Positions 1-7,483 of a stretch of 15,152 nucleotides of DNA are shown here, one piece after another. The notes beneath the pieces are model-generated. The model was not told the origin of the DNA, made no database searches, and worked only from the letters and a program-made list of their open reading frames with translations. The position numbers and the translations under genes are program-made. The DNA lies in NCBI GenBank assembly GCA_023409795.1, contig JAEYQX010000145.1, positions 1-15,152 on the forward strand, read 5' to 3'. This DNA is from Pseudomonadota bacterium (GTDB lineage Bacteria; Pseudomonadota; Alphaproteobacteria; Caulobacterales; Caulobacteraceae). The stretch's first letter is position 1. Each line of letters begins with the position of its first letter.

Positions 1-2
1 GG

Positions 3-623
3 GTCCGCTCCGAGATCGGCCTGACCTTCGCGGCCGGCCTGCGCTCCATCTTGCGCCTGGACCCGGACGTTATCATGATCGGGGAAATCCGCGACCCCGA
101 GACGGCCCGCATCGCGGTCCAGGCCGCCCTGACCGGCCACATGGTCATCTCGACCGTCCACACCAATACCGCCCTGGCCGCCATTCCGCGCCTGCTGGAC
201 CTGGGGATCGAGGACTACCTGCTGGCCGATGTCCTGCGCGGGGTCGCGGGCCAGCGCCTGATGCGCCGCCTGTGCGATGACTGCGCCCGGCCCTCGACGC
301 CCCAGGAATGTGCCGTCCATGAGCGGGCGATCCCGGCCCACCTGCGCCATGAGGCCGACCAGGAGCCCGCCGCCTGGCGCGAGCCGGTCGGCTGCCCGAA
401 ATGCGGCCACAGCGGCTTCCGCGGCCGGGTCGGCGTCTATGAACTGGCCCCGATGTCCAGTGCGCTGATCGGCGGCCTGCGGGCCTCGGTCGACGAGGAC
501 CAGCTGACGGCCATCGCCCGGGGGGATGGCTTCCTCAGCTTTGGCGACGACGGCTTCCTCAAGGCCCGCCGGGGCCAGACCGTCCTTACCGAAGTCTATC
601 GTATCGCAGGGGGCGGTGAATGA
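3..623 (+). CDS. gspE: Type II secretion ATPase GspE, C-terminal part (5' truncated)
   Basis: Only the last 206 residues are in the window; the reading frame is open to the left edge. GspE is the cytoplasmic hexameric ATPase that powers pseudopilus assembly, bound to the membrane through GspL and GspF. Seen here are the Walker B/Asp-box segment (LRLDPDVIMIGEIRD, about residues 17-31), the His-box (STVHTN, about 51-56), and the GspE-type zinc-binding tetracysteine element: a CxxC pair in RLCDDC and a second CxxC pair in GCPKC about 45 residues later. The Walker A lysine must lie upstream of the window. The PilB and PulE-like ATPases share these motifs, but the adjacent gspF and pseudopilin genes favour GspE. 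Its TGA stop overlaps the ATG of the next gene (ATGA, 620-623), which suggests translational coupling. Confidence 0.95.
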   Translation, partial: VRSEIGLTFAAGLRSILRLDPDVIMIGEIRDPETARIAVQAALTGHMVISTVHTNTALAAIPRLLDLGIEDYLLADVLRGVAGQRLMRRLCDDCARPSTPQECAVHERAIPAHLRHEADQEPAAWREPVGCPKCGHSGFRGRVGVYELAPMSSALIGGLRASVDEDQLTAIARGDGFLSFGDDGFLKARRGQTVLTEVYRIAGGGE

Positions 624-1303
624 ACCGGTCATCCGTTGCCGTCATTGGTATGCACCGTTCCGGCACCTCGTGCCTGGCGGGGTGCCTGGAGGAGCTGGGG
701 CTCAGCCTCGGCGATGTCGTCACCTCGGCACCGCACAACAAGAAGGGCAACCGCGAGAACCCGCGCTTCTGGCCGGTGCACGACCAGGTCCTGGCCCGCG
801 TCGGGGCCAGCTGGGACAATCCGCCGGCAGAGCCCGTGGCCTGGACCGCCCAGGAGAAGGCCGATCTTCGCGCCGTGCTGGCAGATTACGAGGCCCTGCC
901 GCGGCCCTGGGGCTTCAAGGACCCGCGGGCGACGCTGCTGCTTGATGGCTGGTTCGAGGTGGTCCCGGACCTGCGCCTGGTCGGCTCCATCCGCCATCCG
1001 CAGGCGGTGGCGGGATCCCTGGCGGCCCGCAACGGCTTCGATTCGGCCCGCTCGCGCGCCATCTGGAGCGGCTACAACCGGGCCCTGCTGCGCTGGCATG
1101 GGCAGCTTGGCTTCACCGTCATCAACTATGACGACCCGGATTATGAGGGGCGCGTCCGCGACGAAGCGCGCCGCCTGGGCCTGGACGCAGAGGCTCCGCT
1201 GACCTTCCGCGAAGCCGGCCTGAACCACCAGGGCCATCAGGCCCCCGAAGTGCCTGCGGACGTCGCGGAGCTGTGGGCGCAACTGCAGGATGTGGCACGA
1301 TGA
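620..1303 (+). CDS. Sulfotransferase-fold protein within the gsp operon
   Basis: A 227-residue protein. Its N-terminus carries a P-loop-like 5'-phosphosulfate-binding motif, GMHRSGTS, at residues 10-17. Further on come a GFKDPR segment (98-103) and IRHPQAVAGSL (124-134), which resembles the 3'-phosphate-binding region of PAPS-dependent sulfotransferases. Proteins of this type are known to move sulfate from PAPS to glycans or other acceptors, and many bacterial members sit in polysaccharide clusters; the acceptor cannot be read from the sequence. No signal peptide or membrane segment is seen, so it is probably cytoplasmic. An AGGGGG-type ribosome site precedes the ATG, which overlaps the gspE stop; the gene's own stop overlaps the next start (ATGA, 1300-1303). 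It is not a known T2SS component. A non-sulfotransferase P-loop role remains possible. Confidence 0.8.
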   Translation: MNRSSVAVIGMHRSGTSCLAGCLEELGLSLGDVVTSAPHNKKGNRENPRFWPVHDQVLARVGASWDNPPAEPVAWTAQEKADLRAVLADYEALPRPWGFKDPRATLLLDGWFEVVPDLRLVGSIRHPQAVAGSLAARNGFDSARSRAIWSGYNRALLRWHGQLGFTVINYDDPDYEGRVRDEARRLGLDAEAPLTFREAGLNHQGHQAPEVPADVAELWAQLQDVAR

Positions 1304-2208
1304 AACCGCTTATTTCCATCGTCATCATCGGCTTCGACATGGCGCGGGAGCTGCCGCGCACGGTCCAGTCCTTCACCGCGCCCTATCAGCGGGGCATGAG
1401 CCTGTCGGACATCGAGATCGTCCTGGTGGACAATGGCTCGACCACGCCGGTGCGCCGCGAGGACTTTGATCCGGACATCAATCTTCGCCTGATCCGCGTG
1501 GAAGATGGCGGCGTATCGCCCTGTCGCGCCATCAATGAGGGCGTGCGCGCGGCCAGCGCCGACATGATCGGCATTGTCATCGACGGGGCCCGGATGGCCT
1601 CGCCCGGTGCGGTCAAGACCGCCCTGGATGCGGCCCGCTTCTCGCCCACGGCCTTTGTCGCCACCCTTGGCTTCCACCTGGGCCCGAAGGTGCAGCAGGT
1701 CTCGGTGACCGAGGGCTACAACCGGCACGTCGAGGATGCCCTGCTGGCGAGCATCGGCTGGCCGGCGAACGGCTATCGCCTGTTCGAGATCAGCGCCCTG
1801 GGCGAAAGCTACAGGCACGGGGTCCTGGCCGCGCCGCCCGAGACGACCTTCTTCGTCATGAACAAGGCGCACTACTGGGACATCGGGGCCTATAACGAGG
1901 CCTTTGTCACCCTGGGCGGCGGCCTGGCCAGCTTTGACTTCTTCGATCGCGCCGTGGCGGCGGCTGGCGAGCACTTCGTCATGCTGGTGGGCGAGGGGAC
2001 CTTCCACCAGCTCCACTATGGGGCGACCACCCAGGCGGGCGGGGTCCGCCGCAAGGCCGAGGGCGATCGGACCCTGGGCGAAATCTTCGCCGATGAGTTC
2101 GCCGCGATCAACGGGCGTCGCTGGCAGCCCAGCGCCATCCTGCCGAGCCTGTATGGCCGGATCACCCATCCGGCGATGCGCAACTTCTTCTTCCCCGCCC
2201 TGTCATGA
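1300..2208 (+). CDS. Family-2-like glycosyltransferase within the gsp operon
   Basis: A 302-residue protein with a GT-A fold pattern: an opening beta strand (PLISIVIIGF, 3-12), the nucleotide-binding segment IVLVDNGS (40-47), and a later strand ending IVIDGAR (92-98), where a DxD metal motif would usually lie. Here that site reads D-G-A. A C-terminal segment, TFHQLHYG, recalls the TFHQ.HGG motif seen in some GT2 proteins. It probably transfers a sugar from a nucleotide donor in the cytoplasm; donor and acceptor are unknown. There are no obvious membrane segments. I chose the ATG at 1300 over one at 1273 because GT2 homology begins at MKPLISIV and this start makes the usual ATGA overlap with the sulfotransferase stop. 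Its own stop overlaps the gspF start (2205-2208). With its upstream neighbour it forms a glycan-modification pair embedded in the T2SS operon. Confidence 0.82.
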   Translation: MKPLISIVIIGFDMARELPRTVQSFTAPYQRGMSLSDIEIVLVDNGSTTPVRREDFDPDINLRLIRVEDGGVSPCRAINEGVRAASADMIGIVIDGARMASPGAVKTALDAARFSPTAFVATLGFHLGPKVQQVSVTEGYNRHVEDALLASIGWPANGYRLFEISALGESYRHGVLAAPPETTFFVMNKAHYWDIGAYNEAFVTLGGGLASFDFFDRAVAAAGEHFVMLVGEGTFHQLHYGATTQAGGVRRKAEGDRTLGEIFADEFAAINGRRWQPSAILPSLYGRITHPAMRNFFFPALS

Positions 2209-3413
2209 CCGCCAGCCAGACCTTCCAGTATGAGGCCGCCGGGCGGGACGGCCGAATGGTTACCGGACAGGTCACGGCCGTGGACATGGTGTCGGCCATG
2301 CGCCGGCTCGCGGCCGATGGCCTGATCGTGGTCAAGATCCGGCCCGCCGTGGCCGCGCGGACAGAAGGCCGCGAGCGTGACCTGCGCACGGCCGAGCGCG
2401 TCCTGGTCCTGCGCCAGCTGGCCCTGATGCTCGAGGCTGGCGTTTCCCTGCTGGAAGCCCTGGATACCGTGGTCCAGGGGATGCAGGCCCGCAAGGGTCG
2501 CCGCCAGTTCCAGGATGCCATTGCCGCCCTTCGCCGGGGCCAGTCCCTGGGAGAGGCCCTGGAAGAGAATGTCCTGGGCTTCCCTGATTATGTCTATGCC
2601 ATGGCCCGCGTGGGCGAGGCGTCGGGGCGCATCGCCGATGTCCTGAAGGAAGCGGCCGAGCAGATGGCCTATGAAGACCGGCTGCAGCGAGACTTCACCA
2701 ATGCCATGACCTATCCGGCCTTCCTGGGCTTTGCGGGGATCGCGGCCATCGGCTTCATCTTTACCCAGGTGGTGCCGCGCTTTGCCTCCATGGTCGGCGA
2801 GGACAGGACGAACGTGCCCGCCATGTCGCGCTGGGTCCTGGCCATGGGCGAATATGCCAATGCCAACCTCCACGTCGTGGGCCTGGCTGCCTTGGGTCTG
2901 GCCGTCCTGGCGGTGTTCGTGGCGACCAACCAGGCCATCCGCGAACGTGCCTATGGCGTGGCGCATGGCCTGCCGGTCATCGGCGCGGTCATCCAGGCTC
3001 GCGAGGTCGCCTCGTGGGCGCGGTTGACCGCCTTCGCCCTGAACAATGGCGTGCCCATGCTGTCGGCCGTGGCCCTGTCGCGCGCGGCGGTGCCGATCGG
3101 CCCGTTCCGGCAGGGGCTTGATCGGCTGGACCGCGACCTGAAGGCGGGCCTCACCCTGGATGCGTCGCTGGGAGCCAATACCCGGCTCGAGGCCATGGAT
3201 CTCAGCCTCCTGCGAGCCGGGCAGAAGTCGGGGGCCATCGGGGCCATGTTCGGCTTCATGGCCGACAACTACGAGGCCCGTCTTCGTGACCGGATGAAGC
3301 GCATGACCTCGCTGCTGGAGCCCATGGCCATCGGCGCGATCTCGATCATCGTCGGCTTTGTCGCCCTGTCGCTCGTCCTGGCCCTGTCGAGCGTCTATGA
3401 GGGCGTGATCTGA
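2205..3413 (+). CDS. gspF: Type II secretion inner-membrane platform protein GspF
   Basis: A 402-residue polytopic protein of the usual GspF length. It has two repeated T2SSF domains, about 66-190 and 268-392, each with the family's signatures: an ML.aGVsLLEALD helix start at 75-87, VGEASGRI at 136-143, the second-copy NNGVPMLSA at 280-288, and AGQKSGAIG at 338-346. Three hydrophobic segments are seen at about 171-192, 222-241 and 373-396. GspF is the platform protein that couples the GspE ATPase to pseudopilus assembly. Its ATG overlaps the glycosyltransferase stop. It ends in TGATG, where the last base of its stop is the first base of the gspI start, so its expression appears tied to both neighbours. 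Confidence 0.96.
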   Translation: MTASQTFQYEAAGRDGRMVTGQVTAVDMVSAMRRLAADGLIVVKIRPAVAARTEGRERDLRTAERVLVLRQLALMLEAGVSLLEALDTVVQGMQARKGRRQFQDAIAALRRGQSLGEALEENVLGFPDYVYAMARVGEASGRIADVLKEAAEQMAYEDRLQRDFTNAMTYPAFLGFAGIAAIGFIFTQVVPRFASMVGEDRTNVPAMSRWVLAMGEYANANLHVVGLAALGLAVLAVFVATNQAIRERAYGVAHGLPVIGAVIQAREVASWARLTAFALNNGVPMLSAVALSRAAVPIGPFRQGLDRLDRDLKAGLTLDASLGANTRLEAMDLSLLRAGQKSGAIGAMFGFMADNYEARLRDRMKRMTSLLEPMAIGAISIIVGFVALSLVLALSSVYEGVI

Positions 3414-3844
3414 TGACCCGGGTGCCCGCCGGGCCAGGCCGCCAGGGGTTCAGCCTGATCGAGGCCCTTGTCGCCCTGGCCATTGCCTCCATGACCCTGA
3501 TGGCCATCTTCGAGCTTCAGATCCAGATGGCCCGGGGACAGGAAAGGGCCGCCCGCGCCGTCGAGCAGGTGGCGGCCCAGGAAAATGCCCTGGCCCTTGT
3601 GCGGGACCTGAACTTCACCGAACAGCCCCAGGGACGAATCGAGGTCCCTGACGGCGATGTCATCTACTGGTCCTCGGAGCCGCTGACCGAGCCCCGTCGC
3701 AACACCAACTATCCGTCCGGCCAGGGCCTCTATGAGGTCCAGCTCTACCGCGTCACCCTGGGTATAGAGCGTCGCTCGGGCCCGTCACCCGCCCCGATGG
3801 TGTTCGAGCGGATGGGCTGGACCCAGGTGCAGCCCGAGGAATAA
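3413..3844 (+). CDS. gspI: Minor pseudopilin GspI
   Basis: A 143-residue protein with a 12-residue basic leader and a type IV prepilin cleavage site, RQG|FSLIEAL (G12|F13), with Glu at mature position 5 followed by a hydrophobic helix (13-35). The GspI assignment rests on length and on the body: a helix ending ENALALVRDL, then a G/P-containing strand region and IYWSSEPL, which fits the GspI pattern (NRLAELRL...Y.W). GspJ is assigned elsewhere in the window. GspI joins J and K in the tip complex of the pseudopilus. It starts in the gspF stop codon (TGATG) and is the last gene of this unit. Its stop lies 16 bases from the stop of convergent gspD, with no visible terminator between them. Confidence 0.85.
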   Translation: MTRVPAGPGRQGFSLIEALVALAIASMTLMAIFELQIQMARGQERAARAVEQVAAQENALALVRDLNFTEQPQGRIEVPDGDVIYWSSEPLTEPRRNTNYPSGQGLYEVQLYRVTLGIERRSGPSPAPMVFERMGWTQVQPEE

Positions 3845-3860
3845 TGACCTCCGACAGTCC

Positions 3861-6218
3861 TCAGTCCGTGGCCCCGGCGTCGCTGGTCATCTCGGGCTCA
3901 TTGGCCTCAGCCCCGGCCACGGCGTCCGGCCGCGGGCTCCGACGCGCGTCCGCCGCTGAGCGACGCTCCGACGCCCGGCTTGCCGAGGGCAGGTCCAGCC
4001 CGATGCCGCGGATGCCAAAGCCGACGTTGAAGGGCGTCAGCGTATAGGACCAGCCCCGACCCGTGCGGAATGCCGAGTTCATGTCGCTGGCATAGCGATC
4101 GGCCAGGTCGGCCATGTCCTCGTCGCCCCTGACCACATGGGGCGTGATCAGCATCAGCAGCTCGGTGCGGGCACCGGACACCGAATTGCTCTGGAAGGCC
4201 GAGCCGACCACCGGAATGTCCTTCAGGAAGGGCACGCCGGTGTTGGACTTGCTGTAGTTGTTGCTGATCAGGCCGCCCAGGACGCCGGTCCAGCCATCGG
4301 TCAGGGCGATCTGGGTCGTGAGGCTGCGGTTCAGGATCGGGGGGCTGGCAATGGCCGGGTTGGTCGATTTGCCGACTTCCGAGATTTCCTGGCTGATCGT
4401 GATATCGACCCGGTCGCCATAGACGACCGGCTGCAGGTCCAGGATCACGCCGGTCTGGCGATACTGGACGCTTTGCAGGACATCCGTGCCATCGCCCCCG
4501 ATCTGGGTCGAGGTGGCGCGCTGCGAGGTGATGATCGGCACGTCGGTGCCCACCTGGAACCGGGCCGTGCCGCCGCTGCGGGCCACCAGCTGGGGCCGTT
4601 GCAGGATGTTGACGCGGCTGTTGCCGGCGGTGGCGTTCAGGCGGGCCCGGAACTCGGGGCCGTTGAAGGTCATCAGCAGTCCGCCGCCCGGCAGGTCGAT
4701 CGATTCGGTGCTGCCGGTCAGAAGGCCGTCGCCGCGCACTTCTGAGCCAAACAGCTGGACGCCCAGGCTGGTGTTGTCGCTGAGCGTGACCTCGGCGATC
4801 ATGACCTCGATGACCACCTGGGGTGCCGGGGTGTCGAGCGTTTTCAGCAGGTTGCGCAACTGGGCAAAGTCCGACGCGGTGCCCGTGAAGATGATCCGGT
4901 TGCCGACCGTATCAACCAGGACCTTGCCGCCCATGAAGGTGCCGCCCTGGCCCATCTGTCCGGGTGCGCCGGTCATGGCCCCCTCGATCCCGGGATTGCC
5001 GCGCGGCATGTCCGGTGCCGTGCCCGGAACGCCCACGGGCGGGCGGGCCTGGTTGTTCTGGGGGCTCTGGCCGATGGCGAGCTGGCCCAGGGACTGGGCG
5101 TCCGTATTCTGCACCTGGTAGACAAAGGTCGAGGCCTTGTCCCCCAGCGATGCCGGCTGGTCCAGGGTCTCGGCCCAGTAGCGAACCCGGTCCATCAGCT
5201 CGGGGTCGCGACCGAAGATCAGGATCTGGTTGGCGGCCGGGAAGGCCAGCATGACCACAGAGCGGCCGATCAGGGCCTGGCGCGAGATGATGTAGCCCTC
5301 GGCGACCAGCACCTGCTCCAGCGCGTTCACCAGGGCGTCCGTCCCCCAGAAGGCCGGCTCCAGGCGCAGGACCTCGGCACCCGAGAAGCGCGGCTGGTCG
5401 ATCTCGCGCAGGGCCCTGACCACCTGGGCCACTTCGCGACCCGAACCCGAAATCACCAGGGTGTTGTGCTGCACGTCGGCCGTCATCTGGGTGCCGCGCA
5501 GACTGGGATAGAGATCGCGCAGCAGGCCCTGGACGGCGTTCACCTCGATCGTCTGCACCGTGAAGAAGTGGACGACGCGGCCGGTGGTCGTCGAGGCTGT
5601 CCGGCTGCGGATGATCTGGGGCGCTGCCCCGCCCTGGCGTGAAGCCCCGATGGTGACCGCATTGCCATCGACATAGACCTCGATGCCATACTGCTGCAGG
5701 GCCTGCTGGGCCACGGCAAACAGGGCCCGCTTGCTGACCGGGCCGCCGCTTCCGCCGGCGATGATCTCGGTCCGGCCGGCGACGTCCGGTCCCATGATGA
5801 AGGGCACGTTCAGCACCCCGCCAAAGACCGAGGCGACGAACTGCGGGATCGTCTGGGGAGCCAGGTTGGCGTCGACCATCTCGTCCGGCACCAGGGCCGC
5901 GATCTGCTCGGCGGTGGCCGGATCACGTTCCTTCTCGGGCGGAGGCGGGCCGGGGATGGTGGCGCGGGTCATGTCCTTGCGCGACGTCGAGATGGGATTG
6001 GTCTCGTCAGCCGAGGCCGAGGGATCGCGGCCCTGGTCTGCCGCGCTGTAGGCCGAGGGACGGATGACGGGGGTCTCGATCGCCGGAAAGGCGGCGCAGC
6101 CGGCCAGCATCATCAAGGGCAGAAGACTGACGGTCACCACACATCGCGTGGTGCGCAGACCATTCGGATACCTGGTCGTGAGGCCGGGCTTCGTCATACT
6201 CTTATCCTCGTAAGTCAT
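3861..6218 (-). CDS. gspD: Type II secretion secretin GspD, predicted lipoprotein
   Basis: The outer-membrane channel of the T2SS, 785 residues from the ATG at 6218. Reading along the protein: a basic N-terminus; a hydrophobic signal with lipobox LAGC (Cys41); a Pro/Ser-rich linker to about 105; an N0-like domain (about 115-195); N1 (215-276); N2 (278-356); N3 (362-465), interrupted by a Gly/Pro/Gln/Met-rich insert at about 386-430; and the secretin core (about 466-695), with VGTDVPIIT near 556-564 and the closing signature GVPFLKDIPVVGSAF (661-675). A tail of about 90 residues follows, possibly a pilotin-binding region, but no pilotin gene is seen here. The ATG at 6218 overlaps the gspC stop (ATGA). 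An ATG at 6197 has a better ribosome site (GAGGAT, 6204-6209) and would put the lipid-bearing Cys at 34, so the true start may be M8. Confidence 0.96.
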   Translation of the reverse strand: MTYEDKSMTKPGLTTRYPNGLRTTRCVVTVSLLPLMMLAGCAAFPAIETPVIRPSAYSAADQGRDPSASADETNPISTSRKDMTRATIPGPPPPEKERDPATAEQIAALVPDEMVDANLAPQTIPQFVASVFGGVLNVPFIMGPDVAGRTEIIAGGSGGPVSKRALFAVAQQALQQYGIEVYVDGNAVTIGASRQGGAAPQIIRSRTASTTTGRVVHFFTVQTIEVNAVQGLLRDLYPSLRGTQMTADVQHNTLVISGSGREVAQVVRALREIDQPRFSGAEVLRLEPAFWGTDALVNALEQVLVAEGYIISRQALIGRSVVMLAFPAANQILIFGRDPELMDRVRYWAETLDQPASLGDKASTFVYQVQNTDAQSLGQLAIGQSPQNNQARPPVGVPGTAPDMPRGNPGIEGAMTGAPGQMGQGGTFMGGKVLVDTVGNRIIFTGTASDFAQLRNLLKTLDTPAPQVVIEVMIAEVTLSDNTSLGVQLFGSEVRGDGLLTGSTESIDLPGGGLLMTFNGPEFRARLNATAGNSRVNILQRPQLVARSGGTARFQVGTDVPIITSQRATSTQIGGDGTDVLQSVQYRQTGVILDLQPVVYGDRVDITISQEISEVGKSTNPAIASPPILNRSLTTQIALTDGWTGVLGGLISNNYSKSNTGVPFLKDIPVVGSAFQSNSVSGARTELLMLITPHVVRGDEDMADLADRYASDMNSAFRTGRGWSYTLTPFNVGFGIRGIGLDLPSASRASERRSAADARRSPRPDAVAGAEANEPEMTSDAGATD
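6204..6209 (-). promoter_or_regulatory. Ribosome binding site bearing on the gspD start
   Basis: On the minus strand the sequence reads GAGGAT, six bases before the internal ATG at 6197-6195. This is a better Shine-Dalgarno match than anything before the upstream ATG at 6218. It suggests that gspD translation may start at MTKPG rather than at the ATG overlapping the gspC stop. Both starts could be used. Confidence 0.5.
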
Positions 6219-6688
6219 CCGAACACGCTGATCAGGCGCGTTTCCTGGCCCTTGGCCAGGGTAACGGTATTGTGGGTGACGGATTTCACGATCCAGCCAT
6301 CGCCATAGGGGCTGCCTTCGGCCAGGTGTCCGACCGTGCCCGATCCAAGGGTGACCAGGGCGCTGATCTGCCCCGTGTCGGGGTTTCGCTGAACACCGCG
6401 GAACGCCGCACGGAAGGTCTCTGCCACGTCAGGCGGCGGCGGCGGCGGCGGCGGAGGTGGCGGTGGGGGCGGCGGCGGGGGCGGCGGCGGGTCCGACCTC
6501 AGCGTCCTGAAGAAGGCCACGGCGGCAACGGCCGTCTCGCCCGGGCGAATGACGGCCCCGGCGGTTGCAGAGGAGGCTCCCCGCACGACCGAGGCGGGCG
6601 GCTCAGGCATGGACGGGCTGGAGAACCCGGCCGCGAACAGCAGCGCCAGCAGGGCGATCGGTCCTGCCGTCCAGAACAGCAGCTTCAT
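6215..6688 (-). CDS. gspC: Short GspC-like T2SS protein with polyproline linker
   Basis: A 157-residue protein with one N-terminal membrane anchor (about 5-22), a small Ala/Pro-rich region, 20 consecutive prolines (67-86), and a C-terminal domain (about 91-157). That domain resembles the GspC homology region: a pattern of short strands with a Gly turn ending VTLAKGQETRLISVF. GspC links the inner-membrane platform to the N0 domain of GspD. The usual GspC is near 270-300 residues and often carries a PDZ or coiled-coil domain; this one has none, so it resembles reduced, XpsN-like versions. Context supports the call: its ATG overlaps the gspM stop and its TGA overlaps the gspD start. Sequence similarity alone is modest, and GspP or another HR-domain linker name would also fit. 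Confidence 0.75.
   Translation of the reverse strand: MKLLFWTAGPIALLALLFAAGFSSPSMPEPPASVVRGASSATAGAVIRPGETAVAAVAFFRTLRSDPPPPPPPPPPPPPPPPPPPPDVAETFRAAFRGVQRNPDTGQISALVTLGSGTVGHLAEGSPYGDGWIVKSVTHNTVTLAKGQETRLISVFG
6431..6490 (-). repeat. Proline-codon tract encoding 20 prolines in GspC
   Basis: Twenty in-frame proline codons, mostly CCG but mixed with CCC, CCA and CCT. A triplet repeat like this is prone to slippage, yet the interruptions by other proline codons would stabilise it and suggest that the amino-acid run is kept. A run this long normally needs elongation factor P for efficient translation. The product would be a stiff polyproline-II rod crossing part of the periplasm. Confidence 0.97.
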
Positions 6689-7362
6689 GATCTGCGCCCC
6701 TGGGTCGCGCCGCGGACGTCTTCGGGCATCTCGTCCAGCCGGACGGGGAAGGCCAGGTCCAGGTAGATCTTGCCCGTTTCCGTGGCCTGCATCTGGTTCG
6801 CGCTGGAGCCCAGGCGCAGGGGCAGCACCTCATAGCGGAAGCCGGTCACCTGAAAGCCCTCGGGCCATTCACCCAGGGCGTCCAGCAGGCCAAAGATCGG
6901 ATCCCACCGCAGGTCCGTCTGGACCTCGGCATTCATCCAGTGGGTGGGACCGTGCGAGACAACCTGGGACTGGGTCGAGATGACCGGGTTGGACAGGCCG
7001 GCCTTGTTGGCGGCGGCCACCAGTTTCTGTTCGATCGCCAACTGGGCCACGGCGGCATTCGGCGCGGTAAAGCCCCAGGACCTCATGTCCTCCAGCGCCA
7101 TCTGGTCGGCAGCGCTGGCCGTGATCCGGCGGGCGGCCTGGGCCGCCAGCCGGGCCGTGGACTGCTGGCCCAGGGCCTCGACATAGGTTTCGGAAGACTG
7201 GTTCAGGACGTCCAGCGCGTGCACCGGCGCGTAGAAGCTTCCCCCCAGGACCAGGACGCCGATCAGGACCCGCTCGCGCTGCGTGGTCCGTTGGAGCCTG
7301 TCCTTGACCCGGGCCATCGATGCCTTCACCGAGACGACGAAGTCAGCCAGGGTTGTTTTCAA
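6685..7362 (-). CDS. gspM: Type II secretion inner-membrane protein GspM
   Basis: A 225-residue protein with a short basic cytoplasmic N-terminus ending QRERVL, one membrane segment (about 31-49), a helical region rich in Ala and Gln (50-90), and a C-terminal domain (about 120-215) compatible with the ferredoxin-like periplasmic fold of GspM. GspM pairs with GspL in the inner-membrane platform. The start is uncertain. The longest frame begins with TTG at 7362, behind a weak GGGA. An ATG at 7317, with GAAGG five bases before it, gives a 210-residue protein whose N-terminus is more typical of the family. It is the first gene of the M-C-D unit and overlaps gspC by four bases (6685-6688). It is assigned from topology, size and position more than from strong motifs. 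Confidence 0.82.
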   Translation of the reverse strand: MKTTLADFVVSVKASMARVKDRLQRTTQRERVLIGVLVLGGSFYAPVHALDVLNQSSETYVEALGQQSTARLAAQAARRITASAADQMALEDMRSWGFTAPNAAVAQLAIEQKLVAAANKAGLSNPVISTQSQVVSHGPTHWMNAEVQTDLRWDPIFGLLDALGEWPEGFQVTGFRYEVLPLRLGSSANQMQATETGKIYLDLAFPVRLDEMPEDVRGATQGRRS

Positions 7363-7483
7363 GAGAATGTCCCGAATAGTGCTGTTGTTTACGGGCGTGC
7401 ATTTCGCATCGACCCCCCCGAAGCCATGGGCTATAGCAGGGCTTTAAGCCTAATAACAGCTGACAAACCAAGGCCATCGTCCC
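7363..7483. promoter_or_regulatory. Divergent promoter region between gspM and gspG
   Basis: This is the longest gene-free stretch in the window, 121 bases if gspM starts at 7362, and it is locally richer in A+T than the genes. Rightward toward gspG, TCGACCC (7409-7415), 14 bases, then GCTATAGC (7430-7437) partly fits the Caulobacter consensus TTGACGS / GCTANAWC. Leftward toward gspM, TTGTCAG (minus strand, 7466-7460), 10 bases, then GCTTAAAG (7449-7442) is a weaker fit. Short inverted repeats are present, including the perfect palindrome GCTATAGC and GGCTT-T-AAGCC (7440-7450), which could bind a regulator. All assignments here are inferred by eye. Confidence 0.35.

Noticed and set aside
629..1282. 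Long open frame on the minus strand opposite the sulfotransferase gene
   Set aside because: High-GC antisense shadow with no recognisable motif; the plus strand carries clear PAPS-binding motifs and coupled overlaps.
3845..3860. Terminator between convergent gspI and gspD
   Set aside because: Only 16 bases, with no hairpin or T-run visible on either strand.
6272..6766. Arg-rich open frame opposite the short gspC gene
   Set aside because: It is the antisense reading of the proline tract; it has no domain, no ribosome site, and it overlaps a gene supported by context.
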